Shown here: positions 11,515-20,519 of the stretch, one piece after another | Position numbering within the stretch: the stretch's first letter is position 1 | Layout: every line of letters starts with the position of its first letter | Notes under the pieces: generated by a model | What the model was told of the DNA's origin: nothing | The model's database searches: none | Seen by the model: the letters and a program-made list of their open reading frames with translations, nothing else | Position numbers and translations under genes: made by a program | Source of the DNA: Oncomelania hupensis | Lineage: Eukaryota; Mollusca; Gastropoda; Littorinimorpha; Pomatiopsidae | Assembly (NCBI GenBank): GCA_036898135.1 | Contig: CM072522.1 | Span: forward strand, 5,508,151 to 5,572,150 | Length of the DNA: 64,000 bases | Direction: 5' to 3'

Positions 11515-12058
11515 TGATTTGATTCAATATCCTGTTATTGTCAATGGGATTAGTGAGATATGAAGAAATCTATATTCTAAGTTTGGAAGCTTGCTGGCAC
11601 CATTTTCAGTGGGGCTAATTACTTTTCAGCACATAAATTTCTCTGCTATTAAAAATAGACTCTTCCAATCCGGAGATACAGCAGGAGATTGAGATGAAGA
11701 ATTCAGAAAACCAACAGAACACAGTGACAGTGACTAAACAAAAGAGTCCAGGACGAATTGCTGCTGAAAAGAAGTTTGCAGAATTTAACAAGTTACATAG
11801 ATATAACTGACAAACAAAAACAAACATATTAACAAATAAGGAATCAGCACAGCCAAAAGCACACCAGCTCAATGTCTATGTGAGCAGCACTCTTTGGTTC
11901 CCATACATTTTGCTGGCTGTGGACTATTTATAGCTTGCCTACACCCTCCCTTCCAGTGAAAGGAAAGGAAAGAAGCACCAGCGAAGCTATCGGCGAAGCT
12001 ATTTAATGCTAGCCTGGCTGAACTAACCTCAAAACCTAAAAGCTTTGGTTGAGTCGGT

Positions 12059-12307
12059 GTGAAAGAAGAAACAATAACACAACAAACATTAACAACAAAG
12101 AAAGAAGAACCAATACAAACAGTACAATCTTCAAATAAGATATATTATTTATGTCTAGCCAGTGCAGTAGGTGCAAGTGGGTACATAATATATAAATACC
12201 GCCAAGAGAAAAAGAAACAGAAACCCACAAAACCACTTGTAGAGAAAGAAACTAAATCATCTCCATCACTGAAGCCATCATTGGATGTGTTTTTAATGCA
12301 GCAATAA
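12059..12307 (+). CDS. Small membrane protein ORF, 82 aa, in Polinton-like element
   Basis: The frame starts at a near-cognate or weak start at 12059 (VKEETITQQ). It has a charged N-terminal 30 residues, one predicted membrane segment (IYYLCLASAVGASGYIIY) and a Lys-rich C-terminal tail (KYRQEKKKQK). It lies 26 bp upstream of the 78-aa ORF on the same strand, as expected for compact virus-like gene arrays. Function unknown. Confidence 0.45.
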   Translation: MKEETITQQTLTTKKEEPIQTVQSSNKIYYLCLASAVGASGYIIYKYRQEKKKQKPTKPLVEKETKSSPSLKPSLDVFLMQQ

Positions 12308-12332
12308 TTTATTTTTTTAATGATATATAAAA

Positions 12333-12569
12333 ATGAGTGTACCATATGAACAAACAATTGTAAATCTTGGATACCATAGTGCTGTCTTAGTTGACCTAAA
12401 TACAGCTTACACTATGATTGCAAAACCTCTTTTAAAAATGAAACCTATTGAATTAGGAAAGTTGGATCTTTCAGATGTTGGTAAACTGATTGGTATCTTT
12501 TCATTATCCTTATTTACTCGGGACTATCTTGTTAAACAAAATATCATTCCCGCAGACATTAATGTGTAA
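12333..12569 (+). CDS. Small Polinton-associated ORF, 78 aa
   Basis: Complete ATG-to-stop frame beginning MSVPYEQTIVNLGYHSAVLV and ending NIIPADINV, with alternating hydrophobic and charged segments and no Cys. It is the last gene before the right TIR and is intact although the element is heavily decayed. I know no function. Its position matches small terminal genes of Polintons. Confidence 0.5.
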   Translation: MSVPYEQTIVNLGYHSAVLVDLNTAYTMIAKPLLKMKPIELGKLDLSDVGKLIGIFSLSLFTRDYLVKQNIIPADINV

Positions 12570-13184
12570 TGTTACAACCATAATGCAGTGTGTTGTGTTT
12601 TTAAAAAAAGAAGGGTTGTAATTTTTTTTCTTGTTTAAAAGGGTATATTTTATTTAAATTCCAACCACCTACGGCCTCCAACCAAAGGCGCAAGAAACAG
12701 ATTGCTTTTGGAGTGCTTTTAAAACGCTCTTAAAACGCCATATATTATTATGAAAGGACACCTTGAGCAACTTGGTGTAGAAACCGCTATTTCTCTCTCT
12801 CTCTCTCTTGTGTGATGGTCTGTCGGACTTCATTGTTGGTGATGTGCTTGGTATAGGAAATGCCCAGAAGTCTTCTGTAGCACCTCATCTCCATGCTTTG
12901 TATTCTTCGTTGTAGATCTGCTGTGAGAGTCCATGTTTCGCAAGTGTATAGGAAGATGGAAGTTGTTTAGCTCATATCTGTATGTTTAGTTGATGGAAGT
13001 ATCTATCGTCTGTATTAAAGTGATAGTAAAAAGCATTTACTTTTTGCTTTTTTGTTCTTTCTATTTGTGCATTCCATGAATATTATAATTTTTTATTACA
13101 AAGAAAAGCAAAAAAAGACTGGTAGATGTTCCAGGCAAAGCATTCATTTAAAAAAAATCTTATTTATTTTAAACTGTGACAGGG

Positions 13185-13495
13185 TATATGCAGAAACACT
13201 CGTGGTCACTTCTTTTCAAACCGAGTGATCTCAACCTGGAACTCTCTACCACAGAGTGTTGTTGAAGCCCCCTCGGTTAATGCTTTTAAGGGCAGGCTGG
13301 ATGCACACTGGCTTTCCCTCCCCACCCTCTATGACCCAACTTGCTACCATTAGTATTTGGAGCCACCACGCGCAGCGCACAATACTAATGACAGTTTGTT
13401 AGAATAACCCAGGAACTATGTAAAGGCCATCTATGGCCTACACCATAGAAAATTTCAAGTTCAAGTTCAAGTTCAAGAAATATAACCTACAGCAA
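13185..13495 (+). mobile_element. LINE 3' end (CR1/L2-like) with CAAGTT tail
   Basis: Plus-strand sequence translating as FSNRVISTWNSLPQSVVEAP and NAFKGRLDAHW, the characteristic C-terminus of CR1/L2/Jockey-type RT proteins. A short 3' UTR and a (CAAGTT)n tail at 13458-13478 follow. 5'-truncated; inserted in the right part of DNA transposon copy 1. Confidence 0.7.
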
Positions 13496-14122
13496 ACTCA
13501 TCCTATTTTTTTTAAGAGAAAAAAAGGCCTAGCAGCCACAAATCAACTTCAAAGACAATCAGAGCACTGATGATATTGAACTTTCAGTATCGCTGTTTGT
13601 ACTTCTGGCCATCGCTTGTGTACGATTTTTAATAATTATTTGCTTTTATAGTAAGGCTTTCATATAACATTTTGCTTAGCATGATCAATGCCTTATCTTT
13701 GATCTTATCACAACAGTTACTAAAATTCAAAGACTATAAAAATAGATCTCCGCTGAATTTGAACTGTTCGTTAACACAAGGCCAACTTTGCGCAAGTTAC
13801 AACACAAGGTCTCGAAAAAAATAAGCTAGATCTGTAAAAATACTCTAATATGGGCCAAATCCTTTTCGAGTTAAACTTTAAAAATATCCTTATATCTGAA
13901 AACATGGTTACTTACCAAGGATATGTTTAATTCGTTCCACAGAAATTTGACATAGTATCCATGCTTGAGAGGCAAGAAGATGGAAATGTTTGAGTTTCAG
14001 AAGTTGCTCACGGTTGGCTCTCACTTGGCATGTGTGTATGCCATATTATAACCAAAGATATGTATTAAACTGTGAGACAATAAGGATTAAGATGAATGTA
14101 TGGTCTGTTTAAAAAAAAAAAA

Positions 14123-14640
14123 TTAACCTTTAGGCTGCGCTGTCTACGTACGTAGTACGAGGTGTTAAACGCAAGAGTAATGCGATGTGTATGTACGTTG
14201 TACGAGCGATAATATAAGGGAGGTAAAAGCGTTTATAACATAAATCCTTGGTCATGATTATGGAACAAAAGTTGTTTCCCTTCAACTGTAATGTTTTGGA
14301 AAGAAAAATCTTTTGGTTTAGAGGTAATTTTCAAACAAAAAGCACATGTCGAAGCACTTGTTGCTGGCGAAATTTTCCACCTCATTCGTCGCCATCATGG
14401 CATGCAGAACATACACGGCAGAATAGGTGGCACAAATGTTTCAAAAAGAAAACTTTGATGATGATAGTGGGGATAAAGATTTTGATGCGGGTGATGATGT
14501 GTATTTGACGGAGGCTGGAGGGAGTGATTACGATTCGGACAAAGAAGAAGATCGCCGCCTACAATCTTTAGCAGACGATGGTAGGTGAAAAAAAACTTGT
14601 TATTTTCACTAGATCTATAATAATATTATTTGCCTTTTAC
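14123..14640 (+). mobile_element. piggyBac-like 5' fragment
   Basis: Begins TTAACCTTTAGGCTGCGC, the TTAA-plus-terminal pattern of piggyBac elements. About 310 bp in, an acidic open frame follows as described separately. The 3' part and right end are missing. It marks the point where DNA transposon copy 1 loses homology, suggesting insertion at a TTAA there. Confidence 0.55.
14436..14588 (+). pseudogene. piggyBac-like transposase N-terminal exon
   Basis: Starts ATG and encodes 50 residues rich in Asp and Gly (FDDDSGDKDFDAGDDVYL, SDYDSDKEEDRRLQSLADD), the acidic leader found before the DDE domain in many piggyBac transposases. It ends at a possible donor GATG|GTAGGTG just before the stop. No downstream transposase exon is present. 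Confidence 0.5.
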
Positions 14641-15088
14641 ACAGATTTTTTTTTTTTTTTTTTTTTTTGAACCTCAGTTGCATGCAGATCGAGTCTTCCC
14701 TTTTTTTTTCTTTTTTTTTTCATTCTTTTTTTTTTCTCGTTTTTTTTTTTTCAAATAAAGGGGTTTCTCAGATCTTCTTCATTGGTTCTTTTTTTCTTTT
14801 AATTAATATTTTTTGTTTTTTATATTTCTGTCTTAACCTTTCTTCTCTTTTTCTAAATAAGCAAACAAGAAGAAAAAAAAACAACATAAAACAAATCACT
14901 ATTACAGAACAGCGTGACTTGGTCTTCACAGGTATCTAAACAGGGACACAAGCAACAACAACCCCTTCAACACCGAACCTTCGGGGGGGGGGGAAAAAAA
15001 AAAAAAAAAAAAAAAAAAGTTAAATTTGAAAAAAAAGATAATAATAATAATTTTTAAAAAAAAATTAAAAAATAAAAAAAATAAAATA

Positions 15089-15131
<43 letters not shown>

Positions 15132-15165
15132 TACAATAAAATAAAATAATTATATAGCTACGTAA
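14640..15165. repeat. Low-complexity T-rich, A-rich and TAA-repeat DNA
   Basis: Runs of T (14646-14668, 14699-14750), a G/A homopolymer junction near 14985-15018, and a (TAA)n run at about 15091-15129. The Leu- and Phe-rich frames across it are artefacts. Confidence 0.85.
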
Positions 15166-16824
15166 TTCCTCAATACCATTTCATTGTTAGTAAAGCTCCT
15201 GGTCCTGATGGAATTTGTGGTAAAACACTGCGTTATTGTGCTGATCAACTTGGAGGCGTCTTTCAGCCCCTTTTCCAGCAGTCTGTAAATTCGGGTCAGA
15301 TTCCTGATATTTGGAAAATTTCTAATGTCGTGCCTGTACCCAAGAAACCCAACCCCAAACAACCCAATGATTTTAGGCCTGTCGCTCTCACATCTCTTGT
15401 TGTGAAAACCTTGGAGAAAATCATTAAAACCCTCATTCTTACTGTGACTGGTGCCGCTCTTGATCCCCTTCAGTTTGCGTATAGGGCTGGGAGGGGGGTG
15501 GAGGATGCCAAGTTGTTTATCTTGAACACCCTGTATACCCATTTGGAGAAGCCTCAGGCGCATGCCAGACTGCTTTTTGCAGATTTCTCTTCTGCGTTTA
15601 ACACTATGCAGCCTCATATTCTGGTTGATAAACTTGTTTCTGATTTTAAACTCAGTCATCAACTTGTACTTTGGACTTTAAATTTTTTGACTAATAGACA
15701 ACAGAGAGTCTGTGTCAATGGTTCTTTGTCAGATATTCTGGTTACTTCCACTGGTTCTCCTCAGGGTTGTGTTCTGTCGCCATTATTTTTTATAATGTAT
15801 ACTGACAGCTGTAGAAGCACTGCTGAAAATAGTTTTCTGATAAAATTTTCTGATGACTCAGCTTTGTTGTCTTTATTTCAAGGACCAGGAGGAGATCATG
15901 ATTTTGCCCTCACGAACTTCGTGGATTGGTGCGATGATAATTTTTTGGATATGAATGTTACTAAAACGAAAGAGATGATTTTTGACTTTAGGAGAGTCAA
16001 AGAGGTGGTCCAGCCAAGTGTTATTCATAATGAAGATGTTGAGATTGTTGACACATATAAGTATTTGGGCACAGTTTTTGACAGCAAGCTTAAATGGGAT
16101 GTGAACACACAGTGCATTGTCAAACGGGGCCAACAGCGATTGTACCTTCTTCGGAAACTGAAGTCTTTCTCTGTGGATTGTAAGATTCTCAGCTTGTTTT
16201 ATCAATCTTTCATTGAGAGCTTGCTGACTTTTTCGTTTGTTTGTTGGTTCCACAGCCTGACTGTGAGGGATAGGAATAGCTTGTCCAGCATTGTCAATGT
16301 CTGTTCAAAGATCATCGGTGTCAGGCAGAGAGACCTGGGTTCTTTCTGCGATCGGCAAATCATTAAGAAGGCGAACGGAATTATTTGTAGACCAGAGCAT
16401 GTTCTGGCGGGCGAATTCTCAGTGCTACCATCCGGGCGCCGTTTTGCCTTACCGGCCTGTAAGGGTAATCGCCGCTCCCACAGTTTTATTCCTTGCGCAA
16501 TTCGACTGCTAAATTTGATGCGATCATCTCCGCTCTAACATCTTCCCCACCGCCCTAATGCAAATTTCTTTCGCTGATGATGATGATATTCTTACCTTAT
16601 TTTCTTACCTTCATGTTTTTATTTGATTTAACTGTCGGCTGTGAGTGTTCATGATGTGCGTGGTGTGTGTGTGTTTGCGTGTGTGTTTGGTTTATGTTTG
16701 TATGGTAGGACTTTTATGTATTTATTTATTCTAATAATATTAGCTGCTTCTAAATTCTTGTAATTGCCCTATGTGGATAAATAAAGTTGTATTGAATTGA
16801 ATTGAATTGAATTGAATTGAATTG
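15166..16824 (+). mobile_element. Rex1/Babar-like LINE, 5'-truncated, ATTGA tail
   Basis: A 5'-truncated plus-strand LINE with an almost intact RT frame, a 3' UTR of about 250 bp containing AATAAA at about 16781, and a tail of ATTGA units (16791-16823). It adjoins the 3' end of the oppositely oriented Tx1-like L1. Confidence 0.78.
15190..16538 (+). CDS. LINE reverse transcriptase (Rex1-like), truncated
   Basis: Open frame of about 450 codons starting in RT block 0/1 (KAPGPDGICGKTLRYCA). Motifs in order: PVPKKPNPKQPNDFRPVALT, FAYRAGRGVEDA, LFADFSSAFNTMQPH, GSPQGCVLSPLFFIMYTD, and FSDDSALLSL in place of the usual F/YADD. Next come VDTYKYLGTVFDSKL and the LINE C-terminus. The second catalytic Asp pair is present as SDD, so the site is F-S-D-D. 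The frame is uninterrupted, suggesting recent insertion. Confidence 0.85.
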
Positions 16825-19800
16825 TCAAAAATACATATTGGGTTAAGTTTTTCTCCGTATCTGAATTTACTGATGGTCATTTTTGCAATCAATAATATAT
16901 GATTAACAACTTTAATCTTATTTGAATTTAGATTATTTACTTTGTAACCAAACAACACGTCCGTTTCTTTCAATACAACATTTTCGCCCGTAAAGGCAAA
17001 CATCTGTTTCATTACATATTGCCAAAAAATATTTAATTTTTTACATTTCCAGAAAAAATGTTCGATAAAATCAGGTTCTAAACAGAAGTCACATTTATTG
17101 GAGTCTTTGATACCCATTTTACATAAAAGAATGTTTGTTGGATAGATGTTGTGTAATAGTTTCCATTGTAACAATCTCAGTCTCTCTTCCTTTGTGCTAA
17201 TTTGAGCCAGAGACCAGTGATGTTTTTCGATACTTATATTATATTTGTTTTGCCAAAAGTTGACTGAACAAGGACTAGACAATTTTTCGTTAGTTATCAT
17301 TTGACGAAAGTCTCGAGCACTAATTTTACTGGGATTGCAGCCTTCATTACACTCAGACTGCGTGCCTGCTTTCTGAACTAGAACAGGCTCTCTCTCCTGT
17401 CGTCGCCACAAAGCTTGTACCGCCGTTCGTATCGCGCTGTGCTCGAAAATTCTTGTCGGGTTAAAACCTACTTTATCAACTATTACTTCCATTGGAGCAA
17501 TATCCCCACCTACCCAGATATCTTCAACAAAATTAATACCGGCCTTTATCCAACTATCTATAGATAATATTTTGTTTCTGTATTTTATATCATTATTATT
17601 CCAAAGACATTGACCGAGAAATGGGGATTTTTTGTTGACCCACAAGTGTTTATTATCAAGCCATTTTGACAAAGCTTGTTTCCAGAATGGGGAGGATATC
17701 TTTTCCATTCCAATAAACAATTTGGAGGTTACTGAGGCGTTTAAACATACTAATTTATTACCATGCATGCTTAGCTGACTTATAGGAATGTGTTTCCATT
17801 TTCCATTGTTTATTTCATTAAGCCTTGCGATCCAATTCAGCAGGAAAGACGTTTGCATATCAAAGACATTTATCATCTGAAGCCCTCCATTATCTCTGCT
17901 ACTGCACATTACAGTTCTTTTCACCTTTTCAAAAGCTTTTTTGTTTGAATATTTTTTCTTCCACAAGAATCGAAAAAGTATAGTGTTAAGCTTATTTAAT
18001 ATTGGTTCTGGAGCAACCAGTGCTTGCATAGGGTACACGAACTGTGAAATTAAAAAGGATTTTATAATACAGAGTTTGCCCGAGATACTTAAATTACGTT
18101 TTGCCCATTGTTGAATAATTCTTTCAGTGTTTTCTAGTCGTTTCTTCCAATTTTCCTCAATAACTGAAGCGGACATGTCATTTTTAAAAATAATGCCTAA
18201 TATTTTCAGTTGTTTCTTAGCCACAATTTGGCCGAACTGTTCCTTATTATGTTTTACTGATCCGATCCACATTCCCTCAGTTTTCTTTTCATTCAACCTC
18301 AGCCCAGAAATAGCTGTAAAACCTGCTACAATAAGTAAAACCTGTTCAAGATCGTTCTTGTCTGATAAGAACATTGTTATGTCGTCTGCGTACATAGCCA
18401 GTTTAAGAACCTCGTTTGAGATAAATGGACCTAAATATGCTTTGGGAAGTTTAATGCCTTTTACAGCATCATCGCTTCGAATTTTAATGGCCAATAATTC
18501 TAGACCTAACACGAAGGCCATCGGCGAAAAAGGGCAGCCCTGACGTATTCCGCATTCTGCCCCAAAAACCTCCGAGATCCATCCTAAATAATTAATACAG
18601 CTTTCCGTGTTGTTAGTTAATACCTTGATCCATCTGATAAAGGTAGACCCAAAACCAAATTTCCCGAAAGCCCAAGTCATATACTCTTTGGAAATAGAGT
18701 CAAAGGCACGGGAATAGTCTAGTGCCAGAACAATGCCGGGTTTATTATAACTGTTCGTATACTCAATTGTATCATCAATAAGCCTAATAATATCACTCGC
18801 TTTTCTACCCTTGATGAATCCAACTTGATCTTCTGAAATAAGATCGGCTATCACCGATGATAAACGCAGAGCCAAGCACTTTGCAAGGATTTTATAATCC
18901 GTATTCATAAGAGAGATAGGTCTCCAATTACTCAGTTCATCTCGTGGTAGCTCCTTTCCTTTATGTAACAAAGTTATAACTGCTCGTTTTTGTAAAGTTG
19001 ACATTTCGCCCTTTCGGTAGGCATCTTGTATTGATGCTACCACCATTACTTTTACCCTTGACCAGAAAAATTTTAAGAAACTTGTAGTTAAACCATCCAA
19101 CCCTGGTGCCGAGCCATTTCTCAAGCTTTTTAAAGAGTTACTTATTTCCTGCTCAGTCATCTGCGCGTCTAAGTTTTGTTTTTGTTCATCGCTTAATTGG
19201 GGAATACTCAAGTCTCTTACAAAGTGCTCTGCCTGCGCTTCATCAAAATCATCCTTACGACTAAACACATTACTATAAAAATTTACTTGCTGTTGTAAAA
19301 TATCAGTCTGACTTACCAATACAGTGCCATTTTCAGTTTTTAGTCTGTCCATTATTTTTGCACTAGCTCGAGCTTTCTCTAAACCCAAAAAATAACGTGT
19401 ATTTTTTTCGCTTTCAGCAATAAATTTTTCTCTGGATCTAACTTGCGCGCTTTTAGCCTTTTGTACTTCAAGTATTTCAACCTGCCTTTTTAAGTTTTCT
19501 TTTTTATGTATCAATTCATTATCATCAGTATTTAATGCTAACTTCTTATCAACTTCATTTAGTTCCTGTTGCAGTGCATTGTTTTGATGATCAATTATCT
19601 TTTTCTTCTGTTTACAATAACTAATACAGTATTCTTTTATCTTAATTTTACAAAAATCCCATTTCTCTTGCGAGTCCATTTGACAGTTTTCTTCATTATA
19701 CTTTTCTAATAAGCTGTTCATCTCATCCACGAATTTAATATCTTGAAGTAGACTGTCATTAAACTTCCAATACGACGGACCTTTCTTTACCGAAGACAAT

Positions 19801-20519
19801 GAATACTTAACACACACCATTCTGTGATCACTCTGAGCAACAGTAACTATATCACAACTAAAACATTTTTCCAGTGCGGAATCTGATGTCAGAATATAGT
19901 CAAGCCTTCTTGCTACAAAAGGATTCCTCCTGGACCACGTAAACTCCTTGACGGCTTCGTTTTGTAGACGCCACACATCGTTAAGTTCCACATCCACCAA
20001 GAATGAGTTGAAGAGCTCAACATCAGGTTGCCTATGATTTTCTCCGCTAACTACATCCATTTGATTGTCTAATACACAATTAAAATCACCACAAACTATT
20101 TTATGACTAGTTACAAGCTTAATATTATTAATACATTCTGATAGGCTCTTTATGAAGGCCGGTTTTTCTTGACTTGAGTTTGGGGCATATGCATTAACAA
20201 CAAAAATCAGTTCGCCATCAGTCTGCACAGAAAGACTGATGATCCGCTGAGAGTGAGTGGTCCAGTCAAAAATATAAGGAAATTTACTACGAAGAAGTAT
20301 GACTTGACCCATGCTGTGACTAGTGGCAGATCTATGGAGAATTTTACCACCCCATTCCCTTTCCCACTGTTCTACGTCACTGTCCAATATGTAGGTTTCC
20401 TGTAAACAAATAATATCGAATTGCTGTTTTCTAAAGTTATAAAAAAGTGTTTTTCTTTTGGTTTTGTTACGCAGACCACGTACGTTTAAAGAACAAATTG
20501 TAATACTCGTCATCAGCAA
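16740..20519 (-). CDS. Tx1-like L1 ORF2: endonuclease and reverse transcriptase, 1259 aa
   Basis: Intact frame of 1259 codons. Residues about 5-240 form an apurinic-type endonuclease (SLNVRGLRNK, CLQETY, CGDFNC, AQSDHRMV). A linker with a coiled coil follows. RT lies at about 480-760 (NGSAPGLDGLT, GFIKGRKASDIIRL, LALDYSRAFDS, GIRQGCPFSPMAF, catalytic YADD in MYADDITMFLS). A C-terminal Cys/His motif lies near residues 1160-1180 (CDFCLEPDFIEHFFWKC). EN before RT with this zinc-finger type fits the L1/Tx1 group. The last 25 or so residues read through the ATTGA tail of the neighbouring LINE, so the native C-terminus is lost or ends near 16825. Preceded by ORF1 187 bp upstream. Confidence 0.88.
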   Translation of the reverse strand: MLMTSITICSLNVRGLRNKTKRKTLFYNFRKQQFDIICLQETYILDSDVEQWEREWGGKILHRSATSHSMGQVILLRSKFPYIFDWTTHSQRIISLSVQTDGELIFVVNAYAPNSSQEKPAFIKSLSECINNIKLVTSHKIVCGDFNCVLDNQMDVVSGENHRQPDVELFNSFLVDVELNDVWRLQNEAVKEFTWSRRNPFVARRLDYILTSDSALEKCFSCDIVTVAQSDHRMVCVKYSLSSVKKGPSYWKFNDSLLQDIKFVDEMNSLLEKYNEENCQMDSQEKWDFCKIKIKEYCISYCKQKKKIIDHQNNALQQELNEVDKKLALNTDDNELIHKKENLKRQVEILEVQKAKSAQVRSREKFIAESEKNTRYFLGLEKARASAKIMDRLKTENGTVLVSQTDILQQQVNFYSNVFSRKDDFDEAQAEHFVRDLSIPQLSDEQKQNLDAQMTEQEISNSLKSLRNGSAPGLDGLTTSFLKFFWSRVKVMVVASIQDAYRKGEMSTLQKRAVITLLHKGKELPRDELSNWRPISLMNTDYKILAKCLALRLSSVIADLISEDQVGFIKGRKASDIIRLIDDTIEYTNSYNKPGIVLALDYSRAFDSISKEYMTWAFGKFGFGSTFIRWIKVLTNNTESCINYLGWISEVFGAECGIRQGCPFSPMAFVLGLELLAIKIRSDDAVKGIKLPKAYLGPFISNEVLKLAMYADDITMFLSDKNDLEQVLLIVAGFTAISGLRLNEKKTEGMWIGSVKHNKEQFGQIVAKKQLKILGIIFKNDMSASVIEENWKKRLENTERIIQQWAKRNLSISGKLCIIKSFLISQFVYPMQALVAPEPILNKLNTILFRFLWKKKYSNKKAFEKVKRTVMCSSRDNGGLQMINVFDMQTSFLLNWIARLNEINNGKWKHIPISQLSMHGNKLVCLNASVTSKLFIGMEKISSPFWKQALSKWLDNKHLWVNKKSPFLGQCLWNNNDIKYRNKILSIDSWIKAGINFVEDIWVGGDIAPMEVIVDKVGFNPTRIFEHSAIRTAVQALWRRQEREPVLVQKAGTQSECNEGCNPSKISARDFRQMITNEKLSSPCSVNFWQNKYNISIEKHHWSLAQISTKEERLRLLQWKLLHNIYPTNILLCKMGIKDSNKCDFCLEPDFIEHFFWKCKKLNIFWQYVMKQMFAFTGENVVLKETDVLFGYKVNNLNSNKIKVVNHILLIAKMTISKFRYGEKLNPICIFDNSIQFNSIQFNTTLFIHIGQLQEFRSS

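Larger units (their letters stand above)
4067..12806. mobile_element. Polinton/Maverick-like element, decayed, with long TIRs and nested insertions
   Basis: An inverted pair of about 92-96 bp (4067-4158 and 12711-12806) begins AGAGAGAGA and ends in the complementary CT run, giving AG...CT termini. CTTGTGT flanks both ends inside an RTE, consistent with the 6-bp target duplication of Polintons plus one chance base. Small ORFs near the right end resemble conserved accessory proteins of these virus-like elements. No polymerase B, integrase or ATPase is left. About half of the 8.7 kb is later insertions (a LINE, an RTE and a solo LTR). The identification is inference from TIRs, duplication length and the small ORFs. 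Confidence 0.6.
3764..12962 (-). mobile_element. RTE retrotransposon copy 1 (minus), split in two by a Polinton-like insertion
   Basis: Two collinear pieces of one RTE 3' region lie at 3764-4066 and 12807-12962. The first starts with the reverse-complement TATCC tail and covers the C-terminal WYGHVTR region. The second continues exactly where the first stops (the CTTGTGT site) and covers the adjacent upstream part. The intact copy at 7004-8396 shows these parts contiguous. The copy is 5'-truncated at about 12962 and carries frameshifts. The gap between the pieces is the Polinton-like element, so the RTE is older than that insertion. Confidence 0.8.
3435..14122 (+). mobile_element. DNA transposon family 'GGTAGYGGCAGCC', copy 1, interrupted by an RTE and truncated
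   Basis: The left end starts with GGTAGTGGCAGCC, followed by about 320 bp homologous to the left part of the copy at 28641. Its right part, about 13500-14120, is homologous to about 31370-31990 of that copy (shared GGCCTAGCAGCCACA and many other blocks). Between them sit an RTE (3764-4066 plus 12807-12962), a Polinton-like element and a LINE 3' end. The right terminal repeat is missing; homology stops near the TTAA at 14123 where piggyBac-like sequence begins. I see no transposase. Superfamily is not assigned. Confidence 0.65.

Noticed and set aside
14667..15132. Phe- and Leu-rich frames
   Set aside because: Homopolymer and TAA-repeat artefacts.
18127..18543. 138-codon plus-strand frame
   Set aside because: Shadow of the intact L1 ORF2 on the other strand.
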